From the NCBI RefSeq assembly GCF_003672135.1, contig NC_039516.1:5067838-5131837 (forward strand): a DNA stretch of 64,000 bases. Direction: 5' to 3'. The notes under the pieces were generated by a model that worked only from the letters and a program-made list of their open reading frames with translations, had not been told where the DNA came from and ran no database searches. Each line of letters starts with the position of its first letter. Within the stretch, counting starts at the first letter, position 1. The position numbers were made by a program, and so were the translations under genes. Below, one piece after another: positions 51,353-62,747 of the stretch. Source of the DNA: Ooceraea biroi (taxonomy: Eukaryota > Arthropoda > Insecta > Hymenoptera > Formicidae).

Positions 51353-52435
51353 ATACAATTACGAATAAAGTTCGCAGCCAACGTAATATCTACAGGACGT
51401 CATAGAAAAAATGTGAGTAATATCCTACGATAAGTTTCATGTTAAAGAGCAGATTAAATACTCTGAGGAATTCATAAAAAGCTTTTCTGATGTTTCAGAT
51501 TCTAGGGAAAGCTTTTCCACGCAAGTGAGAATTTTTATCACGATCATTATGGTGCTCACCGTGTTGCCGAAGAAGGTCGAGCGTTCTTGCAGATCCATCT
51601 TTCTCGCTGACGTGATCATGGAATCGCCTGGCGAAAACCTCGCTGCTAACTACCGTTGCCGCTGCCAGTTGACGTTATCGCGCGTCTCGATCTGCAGCAC
51701 TTCGCGACACAACCCGACGACCCGACCCGCGCGTTGATCATCAACGACTGACCGACTCGCCGAGGCGCGACCAGTTGCGCGCCTCCGCGCGAGTCGCATG
51801 ACCGACTGGGACGTGCGCGTTCGCCGATTTTTTTAACGCAAGATGCGGCCCGCGATATGACGAATGCACAGGTTTCTCCGCATCGAGTACTATTATTCGA
51901 CTGCTGTACCGCAAAACGGACCGCGGGAATCGAGATTGTTCTCTGGCTAGCCGAGGTCAGAGATTCAGCGATATCAGGTGAAGATCGGCGAAAATCGGTG
52001 AGATTAGATTAGATGAGTGGGACAAAGTCTATCGATATCAGTCGACAGCCAACTGAGTTCAGCGAGGTCAAGCAAACTATACGTTGCATATACTATTTAA
52101 AAATTATATGAGATAGAGCATATTCTTGTATAAGTATTTTAATAATTTTGCACATAAGTATATCATTGATTAAGTTCTTAAACTTATTTCTATTCCATCA
52201 TCAATTTTACTAAAAGAGAACCGGTTGATTGCATTATATTGAATTATAGCATTATATTGGAGATCTCATTGCATCTTGTTACGTTATACAATTATCTTGT
52301 TGTAATGTTAACAAAAATAACAGCAAAAATCATGTATTTATAAATTTATATATTTATAATTGTAACATTGTATGATTAGGTTTTTCCTGATGATTCTCCT
52401 GTAAATGTTGTATGTACGTACATCACTGAATCACG
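51353..52435. other. Region upstream of FANCE with GC-rich patch
   Basis: About 1.1 kb. Bases 51580-51960 are markedly richer in GC and CpG than their surroundings and may hold the promoter and 5' UTR of the FANCE homologue. No coding exon was found and no core promoter element can be named with confidence. Confidence 0.4.
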
Positions 52436-54035
52436 ATGTCGAACGGAACATGCGCGAAACAAGGCGATGCAAACAAACCGATGCGGGAAAATACGGATTC
52501 GGAGGTCTTTTATCAAAAATACATATTATCGGAAGAGACCACAACGAAACTCGAATCCATCAGGAGGAGGATGAAGGAAAACATCGCTCAGGCCAATTCC
52601 ACGTGGAAAGTGATAGCGGGAGAGGTTAGAATTACACACAAGTTCCTAATTTCCTGATGCTGAGTATAAATTACAATTTTTCAATTGCAAATTTTGCGTG
52701 AAACATTTAGTTTAAATAGATAAATCTTTTTTCTGAATTTATTAGAATGGAATAATTGAACTTAATCATACTCCTGAACATTATTACAAATTGCATGTGC
52801 AGACAAATAATTACAATATAATACAAGTTATATATCGCAAACTATTTAATTTAGAATGAAGAAAGAATATGCTCAGATGAAGACAGCAGTACTGATAACG
52901 ATGATGCTGGATCAGACGATAATGAATCTCAAATGTGCCGTCAGTCCGTGCTAGACACACCATCCACCCAGTTCTTCTTCACTCAAGTCGAACGACCTCA
53001 AGTAGAAACTGAGAACTCTGTAGCTGCTCTACCGCAGATGTGTGACATTTTAGAGTCCGTTTGCGAGAATCTCGAACGTAACAACGGGAGGCTGGACCTT
53101 GCTCAATTCGAGAGCCTGTCCAATGATGATCTTATCTCACTGGCAGACGAACTGGCGGAAAAGCTGGGTTCAAAGGGTATCTACAATCTGTGCCAGTCGA
53201 TGAGCGACATGACTGTCGAGCAGGGAATGAAATATCTCAATGTGTTGTGCACGCATCTGCTGCTGCCAAAGGTATCGGTAGTGAATTACTAACTGCAATT
53301 AGCAGCGCTGATCTTCCCTTGTGCGTTAATCATGATCCTGTGACCGCAGATAATTGAACTTGAGGAACCATCTCGATTGCTGACATCCGCAATCGGAGAG
53401 TGCGTGAAAACATTTCCTGATGAGATCCAACGATTTATATTTGTTCCTATTCTCAACGCTGAGTTGAAAGACACAACGTTGATCACTACTATCGTGAATA
53501 CATTCGATCTGCAGAAAAGAACGGTCCTGCTAGAGTACGTGTCATAATTGCACGATGCGTTAAGCCGATTCTAGCAAATCTGTTAATGTATAATAATTAT
53601 CTTTTGATATCTAAGCAACTTGATCTTCACATTTGTCTCTTATGTTCGTAATTTCAAGTCAAATCTTAATTTAAAAAAAAAAAAGAAGTGAAATCTACTT
53701 TAAGAACGGTGAACAGATTTAATGACGATCACTTAATGTTTCCTTGCAGAGAGTTTCTTGCAAATACCGAGGAATTGAAGTCGTGGCACATATCCATGTT
53801 GCAAAATTTCTTATCCGTCAGATTTGATCATAACATGATCGACAAAGTTACGAAACTATTCTCGGGAAAGGCACTTTGTTATTCCAAAGATAAGAACTTC
53901 GGCAAGCTCTTACTGTCGTTCTTAAAAATTAATACGATGCTGTCCGAAGAGCAGAAAAATCTAATGGGTGAGATCATCGCCGTGAATGAGACATTATTCA
54001 AAAGACCCATGGAAAACCTCTTGAGAAGTATGTGA
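52436..54035 (+). CDS. FANCE: Fanconi anemia group E protein homologue
   Basis: In vertebrates FANCE is a core-complex subunit that bridges the FANCL ubiquitin ligase complex to FANCD2 during repair of DNA interstrand crosslinks in the nucleus. Exons: 52436-52624, 52855-53271, 53350-53534, 53750-54035 (TGA at 54033-54035); all junctions are GT-AG and in phase, giving 358 residues. The N-terminal third is polar and acidic (SDEDSSTDNDDAGSDDNES). The rest is helical and matches the FANCE C-terminal domain: LNVLCTHLLLPK-IIELEEPSRLLTSAI, FIFVPILNAELKD, a LEEFLANTEELKSWH segment, and KNFGKLLLSFLKINTMLSEEQKNLMGEIIAVNETLFKRPMENLLR, whose human counterpart has the same pattern of leucines and the final T-F-L-+ motif. 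It is shorter than human FANCE (536 residues), mostly by a shorter N-terminus. Assignment is from memory of the family. Confidence 0.8.
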
Positions 54036-54575
54036 TGGTTGAAACACGTGTGTAACAGCGGGTAAAAATCTATTTTAATAATAATAATATAAATATGAAT
54101 AATCAAATATTCACAATTTTCTAACTTATTGAATATTTTCAGGAATCATAATCCAATTTATTTTTCTTAGTTGATATATTCTTTAATATATGGTTGGTAT
54201 ATTTTTTAATACATGGTTGATACATTTTCAAGTACATTTCCAACACACAAATTTATGTTCGATATCTCTCTACGAAGCTTTACTCGTGAAAGCAATATTA
54301 TTTAATCACGCTTTGCCCTTTCTTAAATGTTCAAGAGGTATAAATACCCTTGTGATAAATGATTCTCATCGCTGACATTTCGTCCGCATAGCGATGCGCG
54401 CGAGATACGACTCCGTGCCGATGTGCTGATCAGCTGATCAGACATGCTTCTATTCGAAAACTCGAGGCAGAATTTGCAGCTTATTGTTTTACGTCGCGAT
54501 ACATGAGCTTCCTGTAAGGATCAGCGCCTGTGACAATTATTGACGGAGGCTGATCACCTCGAGTATTGTGCAAAA

Positions 54576-55605
54576 ATGACACAAGAACTGTCCGGTGTAA
54601 CAATAGTGATATTTATAGCGGCGGGCGTTTTGACGATACTGCTGCTGTTCATCTTCGCGAAACGACAGATCATGAGATTCGCTCTGAGATCTCGTCGAGG
54701 ACCCCACGTTCCTATAGGGCACGATGCGAAAAAGGTGCGTTTCACGGTGATAATTTTGAGGTTAACCTACTATGCGTGGTGTCATTGTATCTATATTTAT
54801 ACTGAACGTGTTTCCAGTCCTTAAAGAAGGAGATTGAGAGAAGAATAGAGGTGATACCTAGAATTCAGTATGAACCACAACTCATCAGTGATCCTAGGTA
54901 CATCCTGACTCCAGGGAGTCAAGCTCCGCCGCATTATTACAGGCTGAAAGCGGTGGACGATGTGAAGACCTTGGGTAAATTGCATCGTTGTAACGTCGCG
55001 TCCGATCCAGCACTAACTCGAGTACGTTCGCAGAAGCAGAGATCACCAAGTACGACAATTGTCTGAAGAGACATCCTTCGGAGAACCTGAGGGCATACCT
55101 GCTCACCACACTGGCCACTCCGTTGAACGGAAGTGGCCAACGCCTGATTCACCAGTTCTGCGACTTGTACGAGCACGCAAGGCACGATCCTACTGAGTTC
55201 GGTGACGAGGAATATCAAGTGTACACTCGCCTGTATCTGAAGTTGATGGATGCGTAAGTATTTATCCCCTAATCATCAATTTCCTAGCAAGATAATGAAA
55301 AGTGTCGAGAAGCAACATTCAAAATTGCTTTAAATATCTCAAAGTATGTCCGTTGATGAGAAGAATGCTTAGACCTACCTAGATATAATATGAAACGCTT
55401 ATTAATATTTAGGGCACGTTTACTGAAGTCATATCCGAGCAGTAGAAAGTCCAGCCCTAGTCGCACGCCGATCAAGAAAAGCGTGGAGACAAAGAGAAAT
55501 ATTCTGGAACCCAGAATGCGTCCGCCCGAGGAACAAATTTTGACCGGTTCCAGGCCGAATACTCTAACGGTAATGACGTTAGACAACAGCGAGACGTCCG
55601 TGTAG
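54576..55605 (+). CDS. C1orf43: C1orf43 / NICE-3 family membrane protein
   Basis: A conserved single-pass membrane protein of poorly known function; the human form has been linked to phagocytosis and Golgi or mitochondrial localisation. Exons: 54576-54734, 54818-54974, 55034-55253, 55413-55605 (TAG at 55603-55605); phases close and give 242 residues. The N-terminal membrane segment (VTIVIFIAAGVLTILLLFIF, about residues 7-26) is followed by the family hallmark KRQIMRFALRSRRGPHVPIGH. Then come KKEIERRI, YEPQL, the YRLKAVDDVKTLEAEI region, and LRAYLL...TPLNGSGQRLIHQFCDLYEHARHDPTEFGDEEYQVY, as in the human protein. The tail is Ser/Arg-rich. The second intron is only 59 bp. The start ATG is about 540 bp after the FANCE stop, on the same strand. 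Confidence 0.9.
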
Positions 55606-56636
55606 CATTATGAGTGTCGTCACATACAACATATGTGACGAGGAAATTGTAGATAGGTATGATACCGATATAATTTGCATCAAGTTCTACGTGTAAATGA
55701 AACATACGATTTAGTTGGGAATTGTTAATATGCATTTTTTTACTTTTAAGCACACTTAAGATCGTTATTTTGTTCGAGGAGTATTATCAGTATTATCAAA
55801 TAATACATTTTGTAGGCAAGCTAGTATGCTTCTTTCCGCAACATTTCTTTGATACACCTGTTTATATAAATTTACTTTTATACGTATGCGTGGTGACGCC
55901 TTATAAAATAGTTCTCACACTTTGCTTAGGTATCATAAGATATTGAAAAGCACTGATGTATATAAGAACAGTGTAGATATGATTGAGAATTAGCTAATTA
56001 GCTAATTAGTAATAGAGCAGAATTTTTTAAAGTCTTTTGTCACGTGCAAGCGCTTTTAAAGCACTTATCTTACATGTAATGTTTGACATGCTCTAGCATT
56101 GTCAGTGATTTTTTAATATAATTAATTTCCTTGTCAGTTATAAAATTCAGATAATTCAGTATTACATTTTAAATACAGTTTTAAATTTTAAATACAATTT
56201 TAAATAGAGTTGATCGCACGGATCTATACATATCTCTAAATACAATTTAGAAATAACTCTGAAATAATTAAATATACCGAAGTGTTCCGTTCGTCTTTTC
56301 ATTCCTCTTCAATACTTACGTGTTTTAATAATGAGTAATTAGCATATCCTTTTCTACACGTTACCGTTGTAAACAAAACATTTTTACAATTTGACCAATT
56401 GAATGCTAATTATGCAATAAAAAGATGGACCTAAATGTATGTACATATATTTATCAAGGCTTGATGTAATTGTTATTTTATTAGTATTGAGACATAGGCA
56501 TTTGAGCAACGCATCAGATGTATCTAGATGTTCATTGTAATCGTAGGACTTAATGAAGAACAAGGCTGAGTAATATGAGTAAGTCAATTAAATCTTTCTC
56601 TTCCTTTTATAGAAAAATATCTCGTGTGAATACATT

Positions 56637-59600
56637 TCAGTGAATACAAGTTTTGACTGATAAATAATTTATCCATTGTGAATTATAGTCTTCTTCGTAT
56701 CTTAACAAAATCAATGCGCTTTGAAATGCGGATGTATACCCGTCAAGTGTGGAATTAGTTCTCATGTGATTCAGCCACTTCATAATCTAGAAAAATTTTG
56801 ATTATGCAATATAGCTGTAATATATTCATGTATGATAAATGTATCGTTCATTTCGTAACAAAAAATGTAATATATAATTTTGCAACATATAAATATATGT
56901 AATTATGTTTCTCTAGCCAATAAGAAATATGAGATCGTAAGGATATCTTTATAACATGCGTAATATTTGTAGCTGGCGAAAGAGAAAGATAAATTTCCAA
57001 ATACCTGACGAGTTATGGATTTCCAGATCTGTCTGTCGATAAGCATAGAAATCGCTTGTGGGAACAATCTGATTCTAATATCTTGCGAAGTAATCAGCAG
57101 TTCTTTTTTCGGTAGCAGACAGTCCATGCCGGACAGACAGATAACTAAAACGAATAAAATGTCGCAGTAAAAAACTATGTTGCTTTCTTTCTCCGACGTT
57201 TCCACCATGAGCATATCGATGCGATTCATAAAATCCAGAATCCAGTCCTTCTGCGATCCAAGATCGCAGGATTTCTCCAATCTTAAGTCAGTCTGTACCC
57301 TTTGTATATTCTCTAACAAATGCCTTTGCATCCTGGAAAAAAAAAAGATCGAACAACGTACAATAATACTTCTTGGGTAATCTGAAGACTGCGTCTATCG
57401 TAACCGCCATTGGTACGCACTTGGAGTCGGACGCAGCCGCGACAATAAGCTCGTTCAGCCAAGTGAGTGGTGTGCCAATAAATCGTTTGAAAGCTAATTC
57501 GGTTCTGATAACGATAGCGTTCCTCAGTTTCTCCGGCGTTACCGTCCACCAAACGCTGGGTGACGTCATTTTCTCGACATCTTTGATCGACATTTCCATT
57601 GTAGCTGTAAAATATTTCTCGTAACGCTTCGATGTTAAATCGACCTTCTCCAACAGCTCCTCCAGCACGGTAGACAGCAATGTGCGATTTCCCATTTGTA
57701 TCACGTCGCTCTTTAAAGCGCTAACGTACGAAGACATGATGCAGTTGAACAACTCAATCGCTTTTTCATCATCGAACGATATTCTGACAATGACATAAGC
57801 GAGGGAAGTCTCGAGGAATTGCTTCAAGGTGGTCGGCTGGATAGCTTGGCACAGCTCGTCGAGATTCGAGAAGAGCACCGTGTGTTTCTCGTTCAGCAAC
57901 AATCGGCCTGCTTCTGACGCAGACGCGTACATCGACAGAAAACCCTCCGTCAACTGTTTTGCCGACGACGAGATCTGAGAATGTCGGCTCGCAATGGACA
58001 AACTGTATTCCCGAGCCTCCTCCGACATCTCCATGGTCTCCTTCAAGAAATCCCACTTCACGTTCGGCAATGGTTTCTTGTACCTGTAAGCGAATATACG
58101 CAGACATTCCACCATAACTCGTTGATTATTCGGGTCCGACTTGTCGCCTCGTCTCAGATACTCGCCGACGGCCCGTATCACACTCCTTTCCGGCAAATAT
58201 TTAAAATTCTGCGGCTCTCCTTGCGGCCAGCTGTATATTCGCGACCTGAAGCCGCTCAACTCGTTCTCAATGTAGAATATCAGAAGATTTCCGGCAGCCG
58301 AGAGGACGTTCTTGTTCACCTTCTTTAACATCTCGATCCAACAAGTGCTCGGTATGTATTGCAGCGCGTTTTCGGACTTGTTGGTCTCGTCAACCTTGCC
58401 GGAAGACGCCTGCGACACCAAGTCCAATTTGAAATCTTGAGGCAACGCGCTAAGAGGAACTCGTTCCAGGTGGTAGGATCTCAATGCCTTGAAAGCTGAT
58501 CCTGCGATCTTCGTGTCCTGATAAAGTACGTAGCTCCACAAGTGCGTCACAACGTCGACGATGAATTTATCGTAATCGTCGCCCGCACGAAATGGAAATG
58601 AGGGCACCTCCGCGAGGAGCTCGCACAGACTCCCCAGGACTGCCGTGCGCTTCTCCTTGCGCATTTTCGGCGCTATCACTTGCCAAGTCGAGCAGATGCC
58701 TGTCGAGTAAAATCACAAAAGGTCAATTTTTATTTCATTATATTTTGCAGAAAATTACGGAAAATTTAAGAGTAAATAATTACCGAAATTACAATATAAT
58801 AAAAAGTCATGCTTAAAAACGAGTTTAAAAAAAGTTGAAGATACAAGCTGCAAGATACCTATCACCGCGGACTTGCACAGGGCCGAGATGCTATCGAGCG
58901 CGAGTGCACTGGCTGCACCGCCGTTCGAGTCGACGCAGCGGTTCAGGATTTGCGAGAGCAGCGGCACGAGCTCCTCGCCGTGCTCAGGTCGGTTTTCGCA
59001 GATGTATTTAATCGCACGAGCGCACGTCACGTCCGAGTGCCAGTCGCGGTCGTTCTCTAACGTGTCCATCAGAGCGGCGGACACGAAACGGTAGCAACGC
59101 GGCTCTCTGTCCAGCGCCTTCAGGTAGAGCTGGATCGCCAGGTACTTGAGTGGCTTGCCACTGTTCAACAGCGTGTCCAACGTATGAACGATGATCGGCA
59201 GGTTTTCCTTGGACACAGCGAACTCCGGCAGGGCCAGCAGCAGGCGTTCCGCGGTGGCGCTGTCACGGGACTTTGTTAATTTGTGCAGCAACAGAGACAG
59301 CATGTGCGACGCGAAGGAGTTGATCTCTCTCGTTATTTGCACGAGAATGCCGCACGTTTTCTGTACAACGAGAGGTTCGTCACTGTGCAAGAAGATCCCA
59401 CACAATATCAGCTTGCACATGTATCGCAGGTCGATCGGTGCGAGCGACAAGTTGTCCAACCACAGTAGAACGTCATCTTCCAGGCGCTGCAGGCTGCGGA
59501 TGAGTTCCATGTAAAGTTGGATGTACCTATTGCTATGGCTGAACATGAGCAGCACCTTGTTCGTGATAGCGGCGTCGCCGTCGCTGTCGGTCCCCCTTTT

Positions 59601-61218
59601 TGACGATATCCTGATTAACAATTCTTTTGCTGTGGCTAGCGCGTCCGAGCACAGCAACGAGGGATAGGCCAGCCACTTTAACAGGGATGCAGATAACGCA
59701 TTCAATAATATAACGTTGCACGGCATCTTGTCCACGATAATCGCACCTGCAATGTCGAATCCGTAAAAATTAGAGCTTTAGCGTTTATTTCTTATTATTT
59801 GAAACTAACTTAAATTTAAATTTAAAAATTTAAAAATTTCTTATTACTTAAAACCAATTTAAATTTAAATTTAAAAAATTAAAAATTTCTTATTATTTGA
59901 AACCAATTTAAATTTAAATTTAAATTTAAAAAATTAAAAATTTCTTATTATTTAAAAACAATTTAAATTTAAATTTAAAAATTTCTTATTACTTAAAAAC
60001 AATTTACGCGTGTAACTTTACTGCACTTTATCTATCATACACTCACATATTTGTAGGGCGGTGAACAAGTAAGCCGCGGGACACACCAGAATTATTTCCG
60101 TCATTAAAACTACCGTGATATTTCCAACGTAGTTGTGACACTGTTCAATCAGGTCAAATATCGCGCAAAAGTTTTGCACTGGCTCATGCCCGTACTCCAG
60201 GAGTTGTATCGTCAGAGACGCTATCAGAGGTACCAGCGCCGTGCAGTATTCCTTGTCCGCTTTCAGCAACGAGACCTCCGCGAGTTCGAGCACCCGGCAA
60301 TTCGCGTCTACGCAATTGTCCGCTCGATTGGTACACAACCAGAGCAGGATCTCAGCTTTTAAGTCCGAGGCGCTGTCGGATTTGATTATAAGCTGCCACA
60401 TCTCCCGCTTGCAACTGTCCGACCAATCCATGGACGGATCGCATAACACGTGCAAGAATACAGGTCGTAACAATTCTGCACTCCGTTCCAAGAAATCATA
60501 CTGTTTGTCACGATGATGCATGATCAGTTTCATTTGATTCAGCACGCATCTCCAGCTACGCTTCTCCTGATTCAGGATTGTAATGAACGGGTGTTGATTA
60601 GGCACCTGAAGAGCATACCTGTCGCGTTCATCGCACGCTTTCCAATCTAATATCAACAGTTGGCTCATAGCTACCGTGATTGCCTGATAATTTCTACAAA
60701 GTTTAATAACGACGTGAAATAAATATTCTTAATAGCAACTTGAGATAAATATTCATCGCTATACATTAATGCCAATGGCCTTTGTACATACGTACATACT
60801 TTGAAGAAGACAGGCATGCCATGAATGTTGCCAACGCAGATTTGACATCCCATAATCCAGTTTCAACGAGTACGACCAGTGCCTGACACGCGGATGTGCT
60901 AACGATGGAATCATCACTGTTGCACTTCGACGAGAGTAACTTGAATTCTGGTATCTGCGAAGCGGAGAAACGTGTAAAAAGGAGTTAGTTACCGAAATCA
61001 TTAGTGAATAAAATATTTACCTCTGAAATATCCCTCTTCTCTGCTTCCAACTTCTTTTTCTTCGTTATTTCAATCAGTTTGGATATTGCCTGCAAAAACG
61101 CAATTGTATAATAACTCAAATATTAAATGTGTACTAATATCTCTGTTGGAATATTTACATGTGATATCAGAGTGGGATTCTGTGATTTTAGTTTATGTAA
61201 AATATCAGTTTCGTCCAT
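56637..61218 (-). CDS. FOCAD: Focadhesin (FOCAD/KIAA1797) homologue
   Basis: Large helical-repeat (HEAT/ARM-like) protein. Human FOCAD is described at focal adhesions and more recently as a stabiliser of the SKI mRNA-surveillance complex. Exons in transcript order: 61159-61218 (ATG at 61218), 61021-61089, 60800-60954, 60047-60693, 58859-59746, 57421-58699, 57005-57332, 56637-56786 (TGA at 56639-56637). All junctions close in phase and give 1191 residues, against 1801 in human. Segments that fit the family: NPTLISHAISKLIE at the start, SSSKNYQAITVAMSQLL, leucine-rich repeats throughout exon 5, then YIPSTCWIEML, SRIYSWPQGEPQNFKYLPERSVIRAVGEYL and WWTVTPEKLR. The C-terminal exon reads IMKWLNHMRTNSTLDGYTSAFQSALILLRYEEDY. 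It converges with C1orf43 (stops about 1 kb apart). The exon 6 donor (GTGCGT at 57420) was chosen over read-through because it restores phase. Confidence 0.87.
59788..60005. repeat. AT-rich minisatellite in a FOCAD intron
   Basis: Five copies of a 40-55 bp unit, each starting TTCTTATTA(T/C)TT and carrying (AAATTT)n blocks, begin at about 59789, 59838, 59887, 59942 and 59982. The array fills most of the 300-bp intron between FOCAD exons 4 and 5. Copy lengths differ by the number of AAATTT steps, so it is likely variable between individuals. Confidence 0.85.
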
Positions 61219-61975
61219 ACTTTATGCTGTGTTATATTACTTTTCACGAGCTGCAAAATAAAAGTTTGATAAACGTATAGATTGAGCATTTCACGTAGAC
61301 TTTATCATAAATGGACTCATTCAGTTTTTCCTGCGTAAATCAAAGCTCAAAGAGTTAAAAAGATCGTCGAAATTGTGAAAGGAGTAGTAAGTCGTTAAAA
61401 GCGCCGTTTCGTGAGATTAAGAAACCTGTCAAGTCAATCTAATATAACTGTTCAATCTTTATTCCACGCAGAAAAATACTTGGAATGACTTTACACAACC
61501 TTACATACGTCAAGCTCTATAAAGGTTCAACCTGACGAGTTGAAGAGCTCCATTTGACTGCATCATAGTTTCAAGAAATTCTGAAAGATGGCGCCACGGC
61601 CCAATTTAAACGCCAATTTATTTGCACTTCTATTTAAAATATATTTGATTAGAATGTAGTCCGCTTAGCGCTACAAATGCTTCCAAAAAGCTTATTTGAA
61701 AGAAGAAAAAGGATAGAAAAATGTTTTGAAGCCTTTGAAGCTGGACCGCAATCTTGACAGCTAAGAATTAGTTCTCAGAAATTCCATTACGAGTCTCCAC
61801 TATATACTGCTAGAAAATGTGGCGCGCGCGTGGATTAGAAATTTATTTTCTTACTTTTTAATAGTATAATTGTAAAACTATACGGAGATCTTTTGATTTC
61901 GCTACTACTATCCTTGATAAATTTCAATTATTTATCAATCATATATCAACTATTTATCAATTAGATTTTGGAGTA
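61219..61975. other. Upstream region of FOCAD
   Basis: About 750 bp of AT-rich DNA immediately 5' of the FOCAD start, which should contain its 5' UTR and promoter. No open frame or core promoter motif can be singled out. Confidence 0.4.
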
Positions 61976-62747
61976 TCCCAGGCAGCACACATTGGTTTCA
62001 AAACCGTTTCATAAACGTTTTGCCGTAACGTTTCATAACCATTGTATTTGAAACGTTTATTTAGGAGAAAAATGTCCAACGAAAAAACGTTAGGAGAAAC
62101 GTTTCTTTTTCGGCAAAAAAAACGTTTCAGAAACCATCAGAAAAATATTTATCAGTTCTATATATCAGTGCCTCAAAGATAGACAGAGTTAAGTCACATT
62201 TTTGTAAAAAACTAGATTTTTATATTTTATGAATTACTCTCTAAATTTCGTGTAGTGGAATCTCACTCTTTTGAAATATCACTTCAAGTAATGGTGACCT
62301 CAAAAGTTTCAAAAGAAAAGAAGAAGAAAAGAGTATTGGATCAGTTTTCCGGATGGTTATTTATAAGGTGATAACACAAATGTTACTTGCGAGAACGTCA
62401 CGTCTGGCCATTTATCGGTCGCTTGGTGAATCAGAGGTGGGAATCACACACACTTGTGTTGATTTTTGTCTCTTGTTCCATAATCGAGTACATTGAAACG
62501 TATGATGTAAAAATAATTAATACTCGCAAAGTAAGTAGAAATTACTATTTTTTCTATATTAATTATATAATTTCAAATCAATTTAATAAAACACATTTTT
62601 CGTTTCTGTGGAAACGTGAAAAATACGTTTTTAAAATTGAGGTCTAAAAACGGTTTCTATTTAAACCGTTTCTTAAATGGTACTTTATGTTTCTTAGACA
62701 TTAGATACGTCTAAGAAACATATTAGGCTAACATGTGCTGCCTGGGA
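61976..62747. mobile_element. CCCAGGCAGCA-type repeat element, about 770 bp
   Basis: The short inverted ends TCCCAGGCAGCACACAT (61976-61992) and ATGTGCTGCCTGGGA (62733-62747) bound a non-coding segment. It holds many copies of AACGTTTC or GAAACGTTTM, clustered near the left end (62008-62140) and again near the right (62600-62700). The target duplication is not clear. CCCAGGCAGCA ends recur in repeats of arthropod genomes as I recall them, but I cannot assign a superfamily. It lies about 760 bp upstream of FOCAD. Confidence 0.65.
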
